Part shown: positions 29,001 to 49,369 of the stretch, piece by piece
How positions within the stretch are numbered: position 1 is the first letter of the stretch
Layout of the letters: each line of letters opens with the position of its first letter
DNA from: Pempheris klunzingeri
Lineage: Eukaryota > Chordata > Actinopteri > Acropomatiformes > Pempheridae
Reading direction: 5' to 3'
NCBI RefSeq assembly: GCF_042242105.1
Contig: NC_092016.1
Location: forward strand, 4,511,501-4,575,500
Length of the DNA: 64,000 nucleotides
Translations under genes and position numbers: made by a program
Notes under the pieces: model-generated
What the model was told of the DNA's origin: nothing
Seen by the model: the letters and a program-made list of their open reading frames with translations, nothing else
Database searches by the model: none

Positions 29001-29074
29001 GCAGCATCCAGGACCCCCTGGTCTCCCTGGTCCCCCCGGTCCCCCCTGTCCTCAGTCCGCATCCCCGACAACAT
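26033..29074 (-). CDS. nrip3: Nuclear receptor-interacting protein 3 (retropepsin-like)
   Basis: Exons in transcript order: 29074-28889, 27959-27786, 27642-27560, 27477-27338, 27235-27183, 26583-26495 and 26033-26057 (last). They join to about 249 residues; human NRIP3 has about 241. The N-terminal block LRQQRRLKQAIQFLHKDSAD followed by LLPLDGLKKLG is nearly identical to mammalian NRIP3. An acidic run (DEEEEEED) comes next. A retroviral-type aspartic protease fold starts at about residue 121, with the catalytic-type motif VLIDTGS. Later blocks are GLKELVEENK, LSLTVGGLR, ISLGSKTLKSLK and CVIDTEKQMLVFG. Mammalian NRIP3 has DTGC, so the fish DTGS is closer to active retropepsins. The small final exon codes only SFDLGGL plus part of one codon. 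The family is related to DDI1-type proteases; a physiological substrate for NRIP3 is not well established. Confidence 0.93.
28040..28340 (+). mobile_element. LINE relic (L2/Rex1-type reverse transcriptase 3' part)
   Basis: Lies in NRIP3 intron 1, antisense to the gene. Decayed coding sequence spells CTCGACTACAGCAACGCACT (LDYSNAL) and CTGCAGCTGATACAAAACGC (LQLIQNA). These correspond to the conserved C-terminal part of L2-clade reverse transcriptases in fish. Frameshifts and stops show it is dead. An AT-rich tract (28375-28475) follows. Confidence 0.7.
29014..29046 (-). promoter_or_regulatory. G-quadruplex motif in NRIP3 exon 1
   Basis: The coding strand carries four runs of G (6, 6, 3 and 5) separated by loops of 3-6 bases. 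This meets the classic G3+N1-7 rule. It starts about 28 nt after the A of the proposed start codon and encodes the DRGDQGDQG stretch. Confidence 0.7.
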
Positions 29075-29079
29075 GACGG

Positions 29080-31780
29080 CGGTGTGGGTCTGTCTGTCCG
29101 GTCAGTGTCTGCACACAGCCGAGGATAACACGGAATCCCCGGTGATGGATGAGACACCCCTTCAGGTCAAGTCAGGCAGGTGAACAACAGCACTTCCGGT
29201 CTCAACCTTCAAAATAAAACTAAAAAAAAAAACCTGGCAAATTATAATAATCTGCATTTGTGAGTTGAGAGCAACACAAGGGTTGTTGTGTAGTAAGTCA
29301 TTTGATTCGAGCTCAAAGTTTTTCATCTATGACAGCAGGTGTGATCAGAGCTGTGGACTGCTGATACTGTTTCAGTGTTTAATGAGGTCTCTAAGAACAA
29401 TTCAAGGACATGAATCCTGCCTGAAAAGTGAATTTCTTTGTGTTCCTGTCAATTTTAACCTTCACAGAATATAAACTACATGGCCAGAATGGTTGCAAAT
29501 GAATGTATAAAATAAGCTGTTCTCATTAATAGGAAGAGGTTTTGAATGAGAGCTTTTATTTTGACGGTGTCTTCCGGTGTCCTCTCTCTCTTGGCAGTTT
29601 CAACCTGCCTGAAAACCCTGAAACAAAAACGTCACTGTAGTGAATCGTGACTCTTAAAGAAAAAAAAGACAACAATGACGTTTTGATTGTGAGTTCCTGT
29701 GTCTGAAATGAGATCAGCTGTGGGAATTGATGATGAGACAAAGAAATGCTGACAGGACAAATGATTTGTATAAAATAAGTCAAAGGCTGATAAAAAATAA
29801 GCCATTAGTTTTATTTAGGAGTAACATGATAACACAGAATATGGTTAGGTATAGAAATAAAAAAGAAAATAAAAACTCGACACGAAATACAACAAAAATA
29901 CGCTGCTAATATGAAAATGTGCAGCCAGTGTGTTTGGAGGACCAACGGCCATAATCACAAACAAACAAATAATTAATCAGTTAATGTCATGAAATGCACC
30001 AAAATGTTAAAAATAAATATATGCATTAATTATTTTTTTTATAAATATTCATATATTGATATTTCTGTTTTCATTGGCTTGTATATTTATTTACTCTCCC
30101 AATTATTTTTCCATTTTATTTACTCATTTCTAAATATATTCATTTATTTATTTTTTATTGTTTTTCCTTTGCATTTTTCCCCAAATGAATTCGTAGCTGT
30201 GTTTCCTTTTTATATTTCTGCCTCATCATGCAAATGAGGAGTCTGTGGCAAAACCTTTCACATATTTCTAGATTAACATCAGACTGCATCACAACTTTTT
30301 ATTTTTAATCAATTCGTGCCTCTCAGGCGGACTCAGTCCATCACGTCTTCATGTCTGAATGAAATGATCTGTAATGAAAGATGGTACTGAGCTCGGTACT
30401 GAGTTCTCTAGTGTTTTTTCTATTTCTATTCTATTATTTGCTCAGCTCTCACACCCCTCAAGTTTACATCTGTTCAGCTTTGTTGTCCTTGTTTTTAGCT
30501 GTAAATCAATTTCTGCGTGTACAATGAGAGCAATGACAAAAAAAAAAATAGTCCAACTCCTTGTATGTTCTCACATAACTGGCCATCAAAGCTGACTGTG
30601 ACATAAACACGGGCTCTGTTTGTGTCTCAGTAGCTAATCTGTAGAATATTCACTGGGAAACTGCAGGATTAGATTGGACCTGTAGTAAAGCAGCCATCTG
30701 TACTTCAGGACTGAAACTAATGGTGCTGTTTAGGCTCCTTCAAGCTCTTTAAAACTCATCTTTTTAGCTTTAGAAGTTGATTCAGCTAAAGTTTTATCAT
30801 GTAAACTCTTGTATCATGTAAAGTTATGATTATATTATATTATTTAAACAACTTGAGCAGCATTTTTTAATAAAATGTGCTATATAGAGGGTTATCCTTA
30901 TTCTTTTTATTACGTGTTTACCTGCACATACCACTATACAGCATTAGCACTACACCTGTGCAGATACATAGTGTGTAGCTGACTTTTTCACCACCACTGA
31001 CCTAGAATACAGCTAATACTTAATTTTAGCTTATTTCATTTAGTAAAATTTGTATTTTTCCCCACTATATTTCTTATGTACTGTAAAATGCTTGTTTTTA
31101 TAGTGCTTTTGTTTTTGTTTTTTTTAATAGTGCTCTTGTTTATTTTCTAATGCTCTTGTTTATAGTTTATTTATTCTCTTTGGCTCATAACCAGGACATG
31201 AATACTCAACTTCATGACGTCTCATGTGAAAATGTGTGCTGGTATGACAATAAAGATCTTTGAATGTGGCCCACTTCTCTGGCTGTCCTTGTGTTTTGTG
31301 ATTGTTGAGACTTGTAACACAGCCTCTCATTTGCATATATTTATCTTTAACTTTTTTATTTCATATATTTTGGAGTTGAAGTCCAGTTCTGGACGCCTAG
31401 GAGGCTGCTGTGGGTGTGTTTTCTCAGCTGTGGAGCTCTGTGTAGTCTCTACTGTGGGATATCAGCTGGGCTTTTCATCCCTCACACTCTCTCTTCACTT
31501 CATTGCCCAGATTCCCCCATTTTTTTTTCCCACACGACCTTGTTTTCAACATGGATGCCGAAAACTCTCCCCACACGTCGCTGTTTATGTCGCCGATGAA
31601 CAAATCAAACCGCATCCTGTGGCACAGCGCGGCTGGAGATCCCCAGCCTCGGCCGACCGTCGTCTGATGTCTGAAATATTTAATTTTATGCAACAACGCA
31701 GCGCATATTCAGTCAAAAAAAAAAAAAAGAAGCAGCGAGACAACGCGAAACCCGACGCGGAATGGCGTCTGCCACGGGGC
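29080..31780. other. Intergenic NRIP3-ZNF143, retroposon relics
   Basis: No gene is supported. The interval is AT-rich from 29.8 to 31.2 kb and holds LINE 3'-end relics. The open frame at 31214-31792 looks like a chance product of retroposon and CpG-rich promoter sequence. Confidence 0.6.
30725..31265 (+). mobile_element. LINE/SINE 3' end relics
   Basis: TTTAAAACTCATCTTTTTAG at about 30750 matches the KTHLF region near the end of L2-type LINE ORF2. At 31236-31262 GTGCTGGTATGACAATAAAG repeats the tail seen at 8490-8500. The two pieces may be one decayed element or two. Confidence 0.5.
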
Positions 31781-31799
31781 CCGGGAAGCTGAATAACAG

Positions 31800-32090
31800 C
31801 AGCACAGGCTCGAATTAGAATGGGGCGCTGCGGCCGCTAGCCAATCACAGCGCAGGATCGGGCTGCCATACATGTTCCCGGTGTGGTGGACGTCGCGGAG
31901 CGTTTCCTGCACTGGTGCATGGTGGTCGAACAGGAGGAATTGTTGGAAATTTTTCGGAGGTTAGTATATAAATTGGTTTTTTTACCCAGTGTGCATTATT
32001 CCCACAGCCATGTCTGCGAGAGGGAGGTGACGGGCTGCGGCGGGGAAGCAAAAGATGGACGGAAAATACAGTTTTATCATACATAAAAGT
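31800..32090 (+). promoter_or_regulatory. ZNF143 promoter region with CCAAT box and Staf-like site
   Basis: CpG-rich sequence includes AGCCAATCAC (CCAAT box, about 31838-31847). At 31983-32000 TACCCAGTGTGCATTA fits the Staf/ZNF143 site (YWCCCRNMATSCMYYRCG) at 15 of 18 positions by eye. The mammalian ZNF143 gene is reported to be autoregulated through such sites. A first untranslated exon probably lies here, because the first coding exon begins 1.3 kb downstream. Confidence 0.45.
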
Positions 32091-32099
32091 GACACCCAG

Positions 32100-33340
32100 C
32101 GAGTCAAAACGCTTATGTTATCATTAATTAGCTCATGGATTCTCCGGTCTTGTTTCCGAACTGCGTCTGTACTTTGACTAGCGGCTGGAGGCTTCACGGA
32201 GACAGCTAGCTACCACTGCCAGCTGTCACACAGTCAGCTTACACTTAACAGACTAACCTGAGATATCTTTACTTTCAGTCAAACCCCACAGCCTCCGGGA
32301 AACTGTCTGCTAATAACCGCTAAAGAGGGAAAAGTCGTGACAGCACCGTTTGGCGTAGTTAGCACCGCTGTTAGCAGCGCTGTTAGCATGGTGGCTAACC
32401 ACCTTCCTTGTACTCCGTTATCCTTTTAGTGACTCTAACTGTTTGGTCCAAACTGCTGAGCAGCGTTAGCCCCTCAACACAGCCCGCTCCTCGGAAATAC
32501 GTTTTTAAATCATGCTTCATCACAGGGAGGCAAATGTGGCAAGTCATAGCTGTGCCGCAACTAGCTAGCTAGCTAGCAAGCACCGAATGCTACATGCTAT
32601 ATTCAAATCTAACAAGCGCCAAAAACAGCAACAGTGACAGTAGGTGAAATAAGAGCACTCAGCTTAGGAAGTAAAACATCACATTTAACTACTTGAATTA
32701 GTCCACAAATGTTCGGGTTTATAGTGGGGACGTGTTTTTTTGCAAATAGCACTTATACCAATCATAAATGCAGCTGTACATGTGTATGTGTTCACGTGTA
32801 TAGATGACTATATATCGTTTTTCTCTGTCTAATAAATTATGTTATGAGTATATATGGCCTGTGTGTGTAGCTTGTGTGCTGCAGAATGACAAATAAAATA
32901 CCTTGATGTGTCAAATGTGGTAAACAAGGCTCGATCACCACCAAAACACAGTCACTGACATGATGAGGACCTTAAAGTGGGTTAGTCTTTGTCATCTGAG
33001 TTTAAAACCCTGACTTGACATGAGTGACTGTGGAAAAAAATCTAATTAAAATAACATTGTATTTGTTGCACAATCCTAAATTACTGCAAAGTATTTCTAG
33101 ACTTAGCATAACAGAGCTGTTGTCTAGCTTATCTTTGCCTCGGGCCCCCTCCTATGTTAAGTTTGCCTTTAGAAGTAAGTTATGTACCCTGGCTACACCC
33201 AACCATCAAACAAGTGATTAATTGTCATCAGTGCACCACTTGCTGTCACATTTTACAAAGTACCTCCATCCTCAGTGTTTGTGTCTCTGTGTTTACTGAG
33301 CTGTGGACACCAGTATGAGTTTCAAATGTGTCTCCTGCAT
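32100..33340. other. ZNF143 intron 1 (inferred)
   Basis: No coding sequence is seen. It contains GCTAGCTAGCTAG short repeats near 32560 and otherwise unique AT-rich DNA. Confidence 0.5.
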
Positions 33341-33362
33341 GTGTCGCCCCAGCAGCTGAAGC

Positions 33363-41604
<8,242 letters not shown>

Positions 41605-42620
41605 TGGATTTAATTATGGACTATGATTTTTGGATTAAAACCATCTCAATTGGACTATATCGACAAGAGAAATCACAAGTCTTCCTTCATGGTTTTTTTC
41701 CACAAAAGAACTTAGCTTTTATGTGTACATAGGATTTTGATAACTGGAGTTCTGCTATGCTATTTTATCCCTCAACCAACAGGACGGGAGAGGGGGAAAA
41801 TGCTTTCTAATGTTTATGGTGCACAGTGCACACTGCAGTGTACAGCGAATGCTATTTCTAATTAAAAGAGGAAACAAAAACGTGTGATTAATTGACTGAA
41901 CTTGATTTGTAACACTTGAGTCCCTGTTAAATTTGCACAATAAGACAAAACAGAAATGTGGTACATGGAGTATATATGTTATGGGATTAGTTTTGGGTTA
42001 CATATCTTCTGTACAGAAAGTAATTCTGCACCCTCCCCCCTTGCACTAAGGCAGGAATAGAACGTTTACACTAATACAGGTACTTCCACTTTTGATTTCA
42101 GAGTGTGCCATCGCTCCCGGTTCACTGAGGCAAATATTGCACTTTTTCCTCCTCTGCAGATATTAAACATCTTGTTTGCAGGAAAAAATTTTGATTTTTA
42201 CATTAAAGGAATGATCATTGTGGGAAACTTGCAGTGTTATAGGTTAAACATTATGTAGAGTTGCTCAAATTAGCTCAAGCATCTATTAAAAAAAACAAAA
42301 CAGTACTGTATATATGCAGGTAGAAACACTTCAGTGCTTTACTACATTTTTCAACTTGTTTACTCTCAAATAAGGATTCATGTTTTCTTTTTATAAAAGT
42401 TGGTACACGTTGGTGATACTTCAGAATACCTCAGCCACCTGAAAATGATTTAAAATATCAAGACGGTTCATGTTGCTGAAACTACATTGATTATAAAGTG
42501 CTGTAGATAAACTAGGCACGTTTTTTTAAATCATGATTTTGATGCGGTGTTTTGGACTTTTGAACTGTCGGCAACCTTTTTTTCTTTTTGTTTGTTTTAC
42601 AACTCTTAACATAACTGCTT
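41605..42620 (+). other. ZNF143 3' UTR and intergenic spacer
   Basis: AT-rich sequence after the ZNF143 stop with several ATTAAA-like poly(A) candidates (for example near 42201). No coding exon is seen. Composition changes to CpG-rich at about 42.65 kb, which marks the WEE1 promoter. Confidence 0.55.
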
Positions 42621-42649
42621 TACATTTTTACGGTCAGTTTCGCCCATAA

Positions 42650-43352
42650 ACTCCACGTGTGTCGGTCCGCCTTTGATCGCGCAGCCTAAATAATGGCATC
42701 ATTGTCTCGGACTTTATGTAATTGTGTGACTGCAGCCACATGAAAGACACGCGTTCGCGCCACATTGTTGCTCTGCCACCGGTGACGTAGCGCCTCCCGA
42801 GGCCGTTCTGGAACGCCCATCTTTCAAAAAACAGAGGCGCGCTCTGATTGGCCGAGCCGGGGCATGTGACCAACGGTCGCGGGAAGTCCTTCGCCACGCG
42901 CGTGATAGGAAGAGGACAGTCCCCGGACTCATTCAAACTTTTTTTTGTAAACATTGGTGCGGTTTTATCGCGGAAAGACGTGTTTCTGTGTCGGCGAGAC
43001 ACCGCGAAGGTACTGACGGACACCGATGCTCGACTGGACCGCAGAGTTTGAGTATTTGTTTTAAGTTTAACGTTGTTTTCACGGTGAAAAGTAGCGAACG
43101 AGTCCGTGGCCATTCCTCAGCGTTTGGATGGGCGTGTTGGAGTTAGCAAACAAGCTAGCTTTTTTTTTTCTGGGATGTTAACGGAGCTTTGAGCTTTTCG
43201 CATTCGCTGTTTTTGAAGCAATACCTTTATTTTAAGGTAGTTAGGAGTTTGCTAGCTGTGTGTTTTTTATTGCGAGAACCGCCTCTACGACTGTAGTGGG
43301 GGTCCAACCGCGTGATTTTCCCGTCGACGACGCCGGGGTTTAAATCCAGAAA
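42650..43352 (+). promoter_or_regulatory. WEE1 promoter/CpG island and 5' UTR
   Basis: CpG-dense sequence upstream of the WEE1 start. It contains an E2F-like TTCGCGCC (42754-42761), inverted CCAAT boxes (ATTGG at 42847-42851 and 42953-42957) and a CHR-like TTCAAA (42932-42937). This mix is typical of cell-cycle-regulated promoters, but here it is only motif matching. An in-frame TAA at 43341 supports the ATG at 43353 as the true start. Confidence 0.5.
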
Positions 43353-46300
43353 ATGTCGAGCTACGGTCGCCATCGGCACGGATCCCCCTCTCTGAAAAAT
43401 GTCCAGATTTGCCAAAAACTACAGTTTATAACCAGCGACGGGGAGGACGAGCCCATAGAGGACGTTAACAACAGCACCGGAGGGGAGTCCGGCTTCACAG
43501 AGATGGACTCCCCGATGCCAGTGAGAAGGGACGCCGCGGACAAGCGCCTGGAGGGCGGCAGCAGCCCCCTCAACCAGTCCGGCGGGGACGACGACGTGGA
43601 GCTGTGGGACGAGGAGAGTTTCGGTTCCCCGTCCCACCTGCGGTCACCGAGCAGTGTTATCTTTGCCAACTGCTCGCCGTCACCGAGGAAAAGCTCCCGG
43701 CTGTACGGAGGCTCCCCGGAGCGGTCCTACGTCCAGGACGACGGGGAGGAAGGATCCAGCTCCCCGATCCCAGACTGTCCCGACACACCTCCACACAAAA
43801 CCTTCAGAAAACTCAGACTTTTTGACACACCGCACACACCAAAGGTTGGTATTTGTTGGCTTTAAAAAAAAGAAGCATGCACACTTTCTAAAAGTTTATT
43901 TGAGTTGTGTTTGCAGGGACCACAGATTTACACTCCAGGTATCATCAGCTTGTGTGATCTTGCAGAATAAATTCCTGCTTCTGCCTTAAAAGCATCAGAC
44001 CTTTATTTTGCTTCTGCAGGATTTAGTGAAGTGAAATAATGATAATATATAATAATAATATGAATTCAGTGAAAACAAGCAAGCTCACGTAAACAAATCA
44101 GGTCAATTTTTTGAATTCCATGGGAGACTTTTGCTGTGTCAGTTAACCAGTGACCCACTTAATGAACAACTGTACTATTGCATAATGCTCTCACTGTCCT
44201 GAGTTAGCCAGGTGATTTGGTGATTTGGAGATTTATGTCTGGGCATGTTTTCACTAACGATTGCAGCATTACTGAGCATTGTCTTTTTGTTTTAAACCAT
44301 ATATTGTTTTTTTTTTTGTGAACCAGCCATATTTGAGTCCACACTCTTAATGAGCAGCCTTCTTTTTAAATCTTTATCTTGTAAGTTATCTTCTATCAAG
44401 ACTTAACAATGCTATATTTCTTTTTTTCTCTCTTAGAGTTTGCTGTCCAGAGCGAGGGGCTCCAGCACGGGATCCTCCAGCAGGAGAGTTGCCTTGTTCA
44501 AGAATGTGGAGGCTTCAGGGAAGTCAATCACAGACAGCAGCAGGAGACAGCAGACCCCTCTGGTCAACTTCAACCCCTTCACCCCCGACTCCCTCCTCAT
44601 CCAGTCTGCCACACAGCAGAGGAACAACAGGAAACGAGCACACTGGAATGAGTAGGTTTTGCCCAGATGTTATTTATTAAGATACCCAAAAATCTGATGC
44701 ACCCACAAAAAAAACTCAAAGCTGAGAAGCTGCAGCTAATATTTCAGCTAAATGTTTCCTATCTGGGTCATTTGCTGTATACTAATGTTCATCTGTCGTC
44801 ACAGTAATACAAAAGCTGTTGTTCACACTCTGCAGAGCTGTGCAGAACAACCTAACGTGTTGTGGAGAACACAGCTCCAACTCATTGTTATAATAACCAG
44901 ATACGTTAAAGCCGTTACCTAAGAACAGGAGGTTTGGCTGGGAACCAAGACCTCATGGTTACTGGTGAACTCTGCCATGTGCTTGTGAAGCACCGTGCTG
45001 CCCCCTGCTGTACAGAATGCTCACCAACAACCCTCCATTGTGTTTGATCTTTCAGCTCTTGTGGAGAAGACATGGAGGCGAGTGACGGAGAGGGAGAGGA
45101 GGAAATCCTGCCACCATCCAAGGTAATTAAATGCTTGTGTATAGGGACATGCATACAGTTATAGTTAAAACAGAGTCACAAATTTATTGTGCATTTTTAT
45201 TTTTTAGGGCTGCAACTAATGAACTAATTTGCATTACTGACTGTTTTTTTTCAGTCATTGGATTTTTTTTTGGATAGCCCATGAAACATCAGAAAATTTT
45301 TTTTTTATATACATCATTCATAATTAAAAAAAAAAAAAAAGGAAAAGCAGCAAATCCCTACAGGAATTGTTGTTGCCATTAGAAAAATAACTAGTACTCT
45401 ACATAATTAGATTAAAATCAGTTCACTGCAGAAACCTCAGGGTTTTAACAACAATGCTTATTACCTACTGTGAAACAGCTGGAAAATAACAGATTTAAAA
45501 CACTGTAAATGTCTAACTTTGTAATAAACTCCTGTTGTGCCCTCAGAGAATCACCATGATGGAAAACAACATGATGTCCAGGTACACCTCAGAGTTCCTC
45601 GAGCTGGAGAAGATCGGCTGCGGGGAGTTTGGTGCCGTGTTCAAGTGCGTGAAGAGGCTCGATGGCTGCATCTATGCCATCAAGAGATCAAAGAAACCTC
45701 TGGCAGGATCAGTAGACGAGTAAGTTAACTGAGTTAAATGAGTATGAGGTGTACGTTCAGATTTTAAAGGATATTTTCCCCCTTTATGGCTAAAATTGTC
45801 TTGCATATAAAGCTCCCAAAGTCATCCAAGTGCTTCTTTTGAGACCCGAGGCACCGTTTCCCTTCATTGTAACTACAAAAGTTGCCGCAGTCGAGCCTTA
45901 ATTAAAACGGTGTGTTCCCCTCCTCCACAGACAGAACGCCTTACGAGAGGTGTATGCTCACGCTGTGCTGGGCCAACATCCCCACGTGGTGCGATACTAC
46001 TCGGCCTGGGCCGAGGACGACCACATGCTCATCCAGAACGAGTACTGCAACGGCGGCACGCTGTCCGACGTCATCGCAGAGAACTACAGGCGGCTCAGTT
46101 ACCTGTCGGAGCTGGAGCTCAAAGATCTGCTGCTGCAAGTCACACGAGGGCTCAAGTACATCCACTCGACTTCCCTGGTGCACATGGACATCAAGCCAAG
46201 TGAGTACTTGGAGATATTGGAATGATACCCATTGTACTAGTAGTCATCGCAGTATTGGGGTTGTCTCTATATACAGGAGTCTGAACCTTCCTGTTCTCTG

Positions 46301-47824
46301 GTCAGAAACTAATGGAAATGTTACCGTCTTTGTTCTAGGCAACATCTTTATTTCACGAAAGTCTGTAGCCAACTGTGACGACTGTGATGAGGATGACGGT
46401 CTGACCACCAGCGTTGTCTACAAAATAGGTACGTGGCCTCCACTGTTCTTGTGTAATAATTTCCGCCATGATAATGATGTTGTTGCTCCTTTTCCTGATA
46501 ATAACTTGCGGTAGGACGGTCTGCTTCATGGCTGAAATCTCACCTGTATGTGCTCCCTCTCCAGGTGATCTTGGTCATGTGACCAGAGTGAACAACCCAC
46601 AGGTGGAGGAAGGTGACAGCAGATACCTGGCCAATGAGGTCTTACAGGAGGTTTGTCATCTTACTCAAAGTCTGTGACACTTGACGCATCCGAAAGCGAG
46701 GACAGACGTGTTAATGTTTCTCCGTGTTGGTGTGGTTTTCTTCGCAGGACTACAGTAACCTGAGGAAGGCGGACATCTTCGCTCTGGCTCTGACTGTCGT
46801 CAGCGCCTCGGGGGCCGAGCCTCTTCCCACCAACGGAGATAAATGGCACGAGATCCGACAGGGCAAACTCCCCGCCATCCCCCAAGTGCTTTCTCCAGAG
46901 TTTCTCAGTCTTCTCAAGGTAACGGTCAACTCCTCTATTTTTCCTTCTGCTGAATGAGAGCAGCTATGTTTTTAGAGCCTCAAATGTTTTCTGCATGTTT
47001 GTAATTATTTTATAAATTCATAGGATTGTTTCAGAGTTTGGCTTTAAAGAGAGGCTGTGAAATCCTGAGGCGAATAGTAAAGTTATGTATAACTAATTTA
47101 TATCCATCACTTATGTTTGGTGTAAAACTTTTAATTTATTTCAACAAAATACAGCGAGCTGTGACACAATTAATCAACATTTAGTTTTTTTTACTCAGTC
47201 TTATGTTTCTTGCATTTTTCTCGTCTTCCAGCTGATGATCCATCCTGATCAAAGTAGGCGACCATCAACCTCCGACCTCATCAAACACCCGGTGCTCCTC
47301 ACCGCTGCCAGGATGAGCGCAGACCAGCTCAGAGTCGAGCTCAACGCAGAGAAGTTCAAGAACGCACTGCTCCAAAAGTAAGTCAGCAACGGCACTGAAA
47401 AAAATTACAGCTGCAGAGATTATGAATTGGAAAAACATGTTCTTATGATTTAAAGTGACTCTAGTCAGGATGTTTGTCCAAATTACACAAGCTCACCTGA
47501 GGAGTCTGGTTGTGTTAAGATTTATAGATGAGTAAATATAAGAGAATTATCAAAACTTAACATTTAGTTTTATAAGGAAATGATGTGACCACGTCGTCTT
47601 CAGCCAAAGACCCAGACTCCAGTCTTATGGGTTCATTCGTGCTAAACTGTGTGTTTCTCCTCCTCAGAGAGCTGAAGAAGGCGCAGATGGCCCGAGCGGC
47701 AGCAGAGGAGAAGGTTTTGTCCACCGACAGGATCCTGACCCGCTCCACGGTCCAGTCCAACCCCAGAACCTCCAGACTCATCGGCAAGAAGATGAATCGG
47801 TCGGTCAGCCTCACCATCTACTGA
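43353..47824 (+). CDS. wee1: Wee1-like protein kinase
   Basis: Ten coding exons: 43353-43844, 44437-44651, 45056-45122, 45547-45719, 45931-46199, 46339-46428, 46565-46650, 46748-46918, 47232-47377 and 47668-47824. They give about 621 residues; human WEE1 has 646. The N-terminal regulatory part is rich in SP/TP sites ([20 protein letters not shown]). The kinase domain (about 275-545) has glycine loop [10 protein letters not shown], lysine in [10 protein letters not shown], catalytic loop [10 protein letters not shown], the Wee1-specific DLGHVT in place of DFG, and [10 protein letters not shown] basic coiled-coil tail ends NRSVSLTIY, which contains the 14-3-3 binding site known in human. WEE1 phosphorylates the inhibitory tyrosine of CDK1 in the nucleus and delays mitosis. 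The lengths and motifs suggest the somatic WEE1 rather than the oocyte WEE2. Identity is certain. Confidence 0.98.
45206..45380 (+). repeat. Dispersed teleost repeat relic (GGGCTGCAACTAAT type)
   Basis: AGGGCTGCAACTAATGAACT, then AGCCCATGAAACATCAGAAA and AAAAGCAGCAAATC, follow the order of a repeat family abundant in teleosts. Located in WEE1 intron 3. Poly(A)/poly(T) tracts interrupt it. Confidence 0.6.
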
Positions 47825-48935
47825 GACTTTAACCTGCCCTGACAGGAAGTGAAGCCTGAAGGCTCATGGACCTTTTTCCAGGTGACCCGATCGGAGGAAA
47901 CAGTCTCTGTAGTGTTTGTTCCCGAGGAGTGCCCCGTCAGCCGCGGTGTGAATCGAAGCTGTAGACTGTTGCCACGCCGAACTGGAACTCATCTCGATAG
48001 ACGCTCATTGCCAACATAGTTCAGCCCTTTTTCCGACGGACTTTCTCTTTGGAAAACAAAAAAAAAAACAAACTGTCATTCCTCAAAGGTAGTACTGTAC
48101 CTTTTTAGACTCATTCATTCCTTAAGTTTGCATAGACGTCAGGCTCTCTCTCCGTTTCTGTCCTTGCACTTCCCTCGACAAAGCCGAAGCCTGTTGGCAG
48201 CGGGTCAAAGCCGCCGTGAAGCTCTCTTCAGTGTGAATGTACTTGCCGTAGCCGTGCGCACCTTACTGCCTGTCAAATGCCTGATGCTGGGTACCAGAGG
48301 GTCTGAGAACTGACGATTTCTGTGTTTGTAATGGAGCACTTTGGAGGCGACTTGTGGAATTTGCCACATTTTTTTTTTTTTTTTTTTTGATAAGGAAAAA
48401 AAAGAAAAAACCTGCTGCTATTGATGTTTTGTGTGTATCAGGGTTTGGCCAATTTCAGGTTGGATTGTTCTCGCGGTCACTGGCTCTTATTGTCAAGTAG
48501 CAGGAGTCCATTTCGCCCCATTTAACGTCCGTCTGATTTTTTTTTTTTCTTTGTCCTGGTTGGATTGGAAAATGGATCATGCCAATTTGAGGAAAATCAT
48601 CCACTTGATTTTAAAGTACCAAAACCAGTGAGTGAACTCTATCTGTGAGGTTAGAACTGATCCACAGCGTCCGAACTTCCCCTGTTGATTGGTGCTGTCG
48701 ACCCTGCCTGTAGCATTAGAACAATCATCATCATCATCATCATCATCCTCTTCTTCTTTGGTTTCTCATGTGTTCTGTTAGTGTTTTTTTTTTTTTTTCT
48801 CCCCTCACAAGGCTCCCCATTAATTACTGTTTAGGATAAAAAAGTATTCCTCGTTCTTGTAACCTCTAACACAAAAAGCCTTTCTGTTGTTGTAACCTGT
48901 ACATATGTTCTTTTTAATAAATTCTCACCATCTAC
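47825..48935 (+). other. WEE1 3' UTR
   Basis: About 1.1 kb from the WEE1 stop to an AATAAA poly(A) signal at 48916-48921. It includes poly(T) tracts (about 48369-48388 and 48786-48800) and an (ATC)8 run (48724-48747). The extent is inferred from the first strong poly(A) signal. Confidence 0.6.
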
Positions 48936-48967
48936 ACTTCCTGTTTCTGGTCTGTGTGATGTTATAC

Positions 48968-48990
48968 GACACACACACACACACACACAC
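48968..48990. repeat. (AC)n microsatellite
   Basis: About 11 AC units, just after the WEE1 poly(A) signal. Confidence 0.95.
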
Positions 48991-49369
48991 AGGTTCATAC
49001 TGTAAATCTGTCAGATTAGTGTGTGTGTGCGCGTGCGTGCATCCGTCCGTCCATCCCACTGAGTTTCAGCTGCCGTGTTTTAATACTTTCTGTACATATG
49101 TGCAGTATTGAGCTGATTATTTTCTTTGACCAACTGTAACAATCATAAATGTACTTTATGGGTTTTGTTGGTCAGACAAGTTATTTTCTAGCATTTTTAT
49201 AGACATTACAAATGATTCACCTCATTTATGAATCATTTAATCATTTGCAGCTCTAATAATTTTAAATGAATATATATCCACGGTGTATTTGTCGAGGCTG
49301 GACTTGGAAAAACCTCAACAGTTACACTTTAAACTGGAAATAAACAGAACTGCAGCAGGTGTAAAATAT

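Noticed and set aside
31214-31792. 192-codon plus-strand open frame
   Set aside because: Starts in a retroposon tail and ends in CpG-rich promoter DNA with a poly(A) stretch coding KKKKKK; no protein family resemblance.
42634-43113. 159-codon minus-strand open frame upstream of WEE1
   Set aside because: CpG islands yield long chance frames; no splice or family support, and it overlaps the WEE1 promoter.
45912-46514. 200-codon plus-strand open frame
   Set aside because: Out-of-frame shadow of the WEE1 kinase exon 45931-46199.
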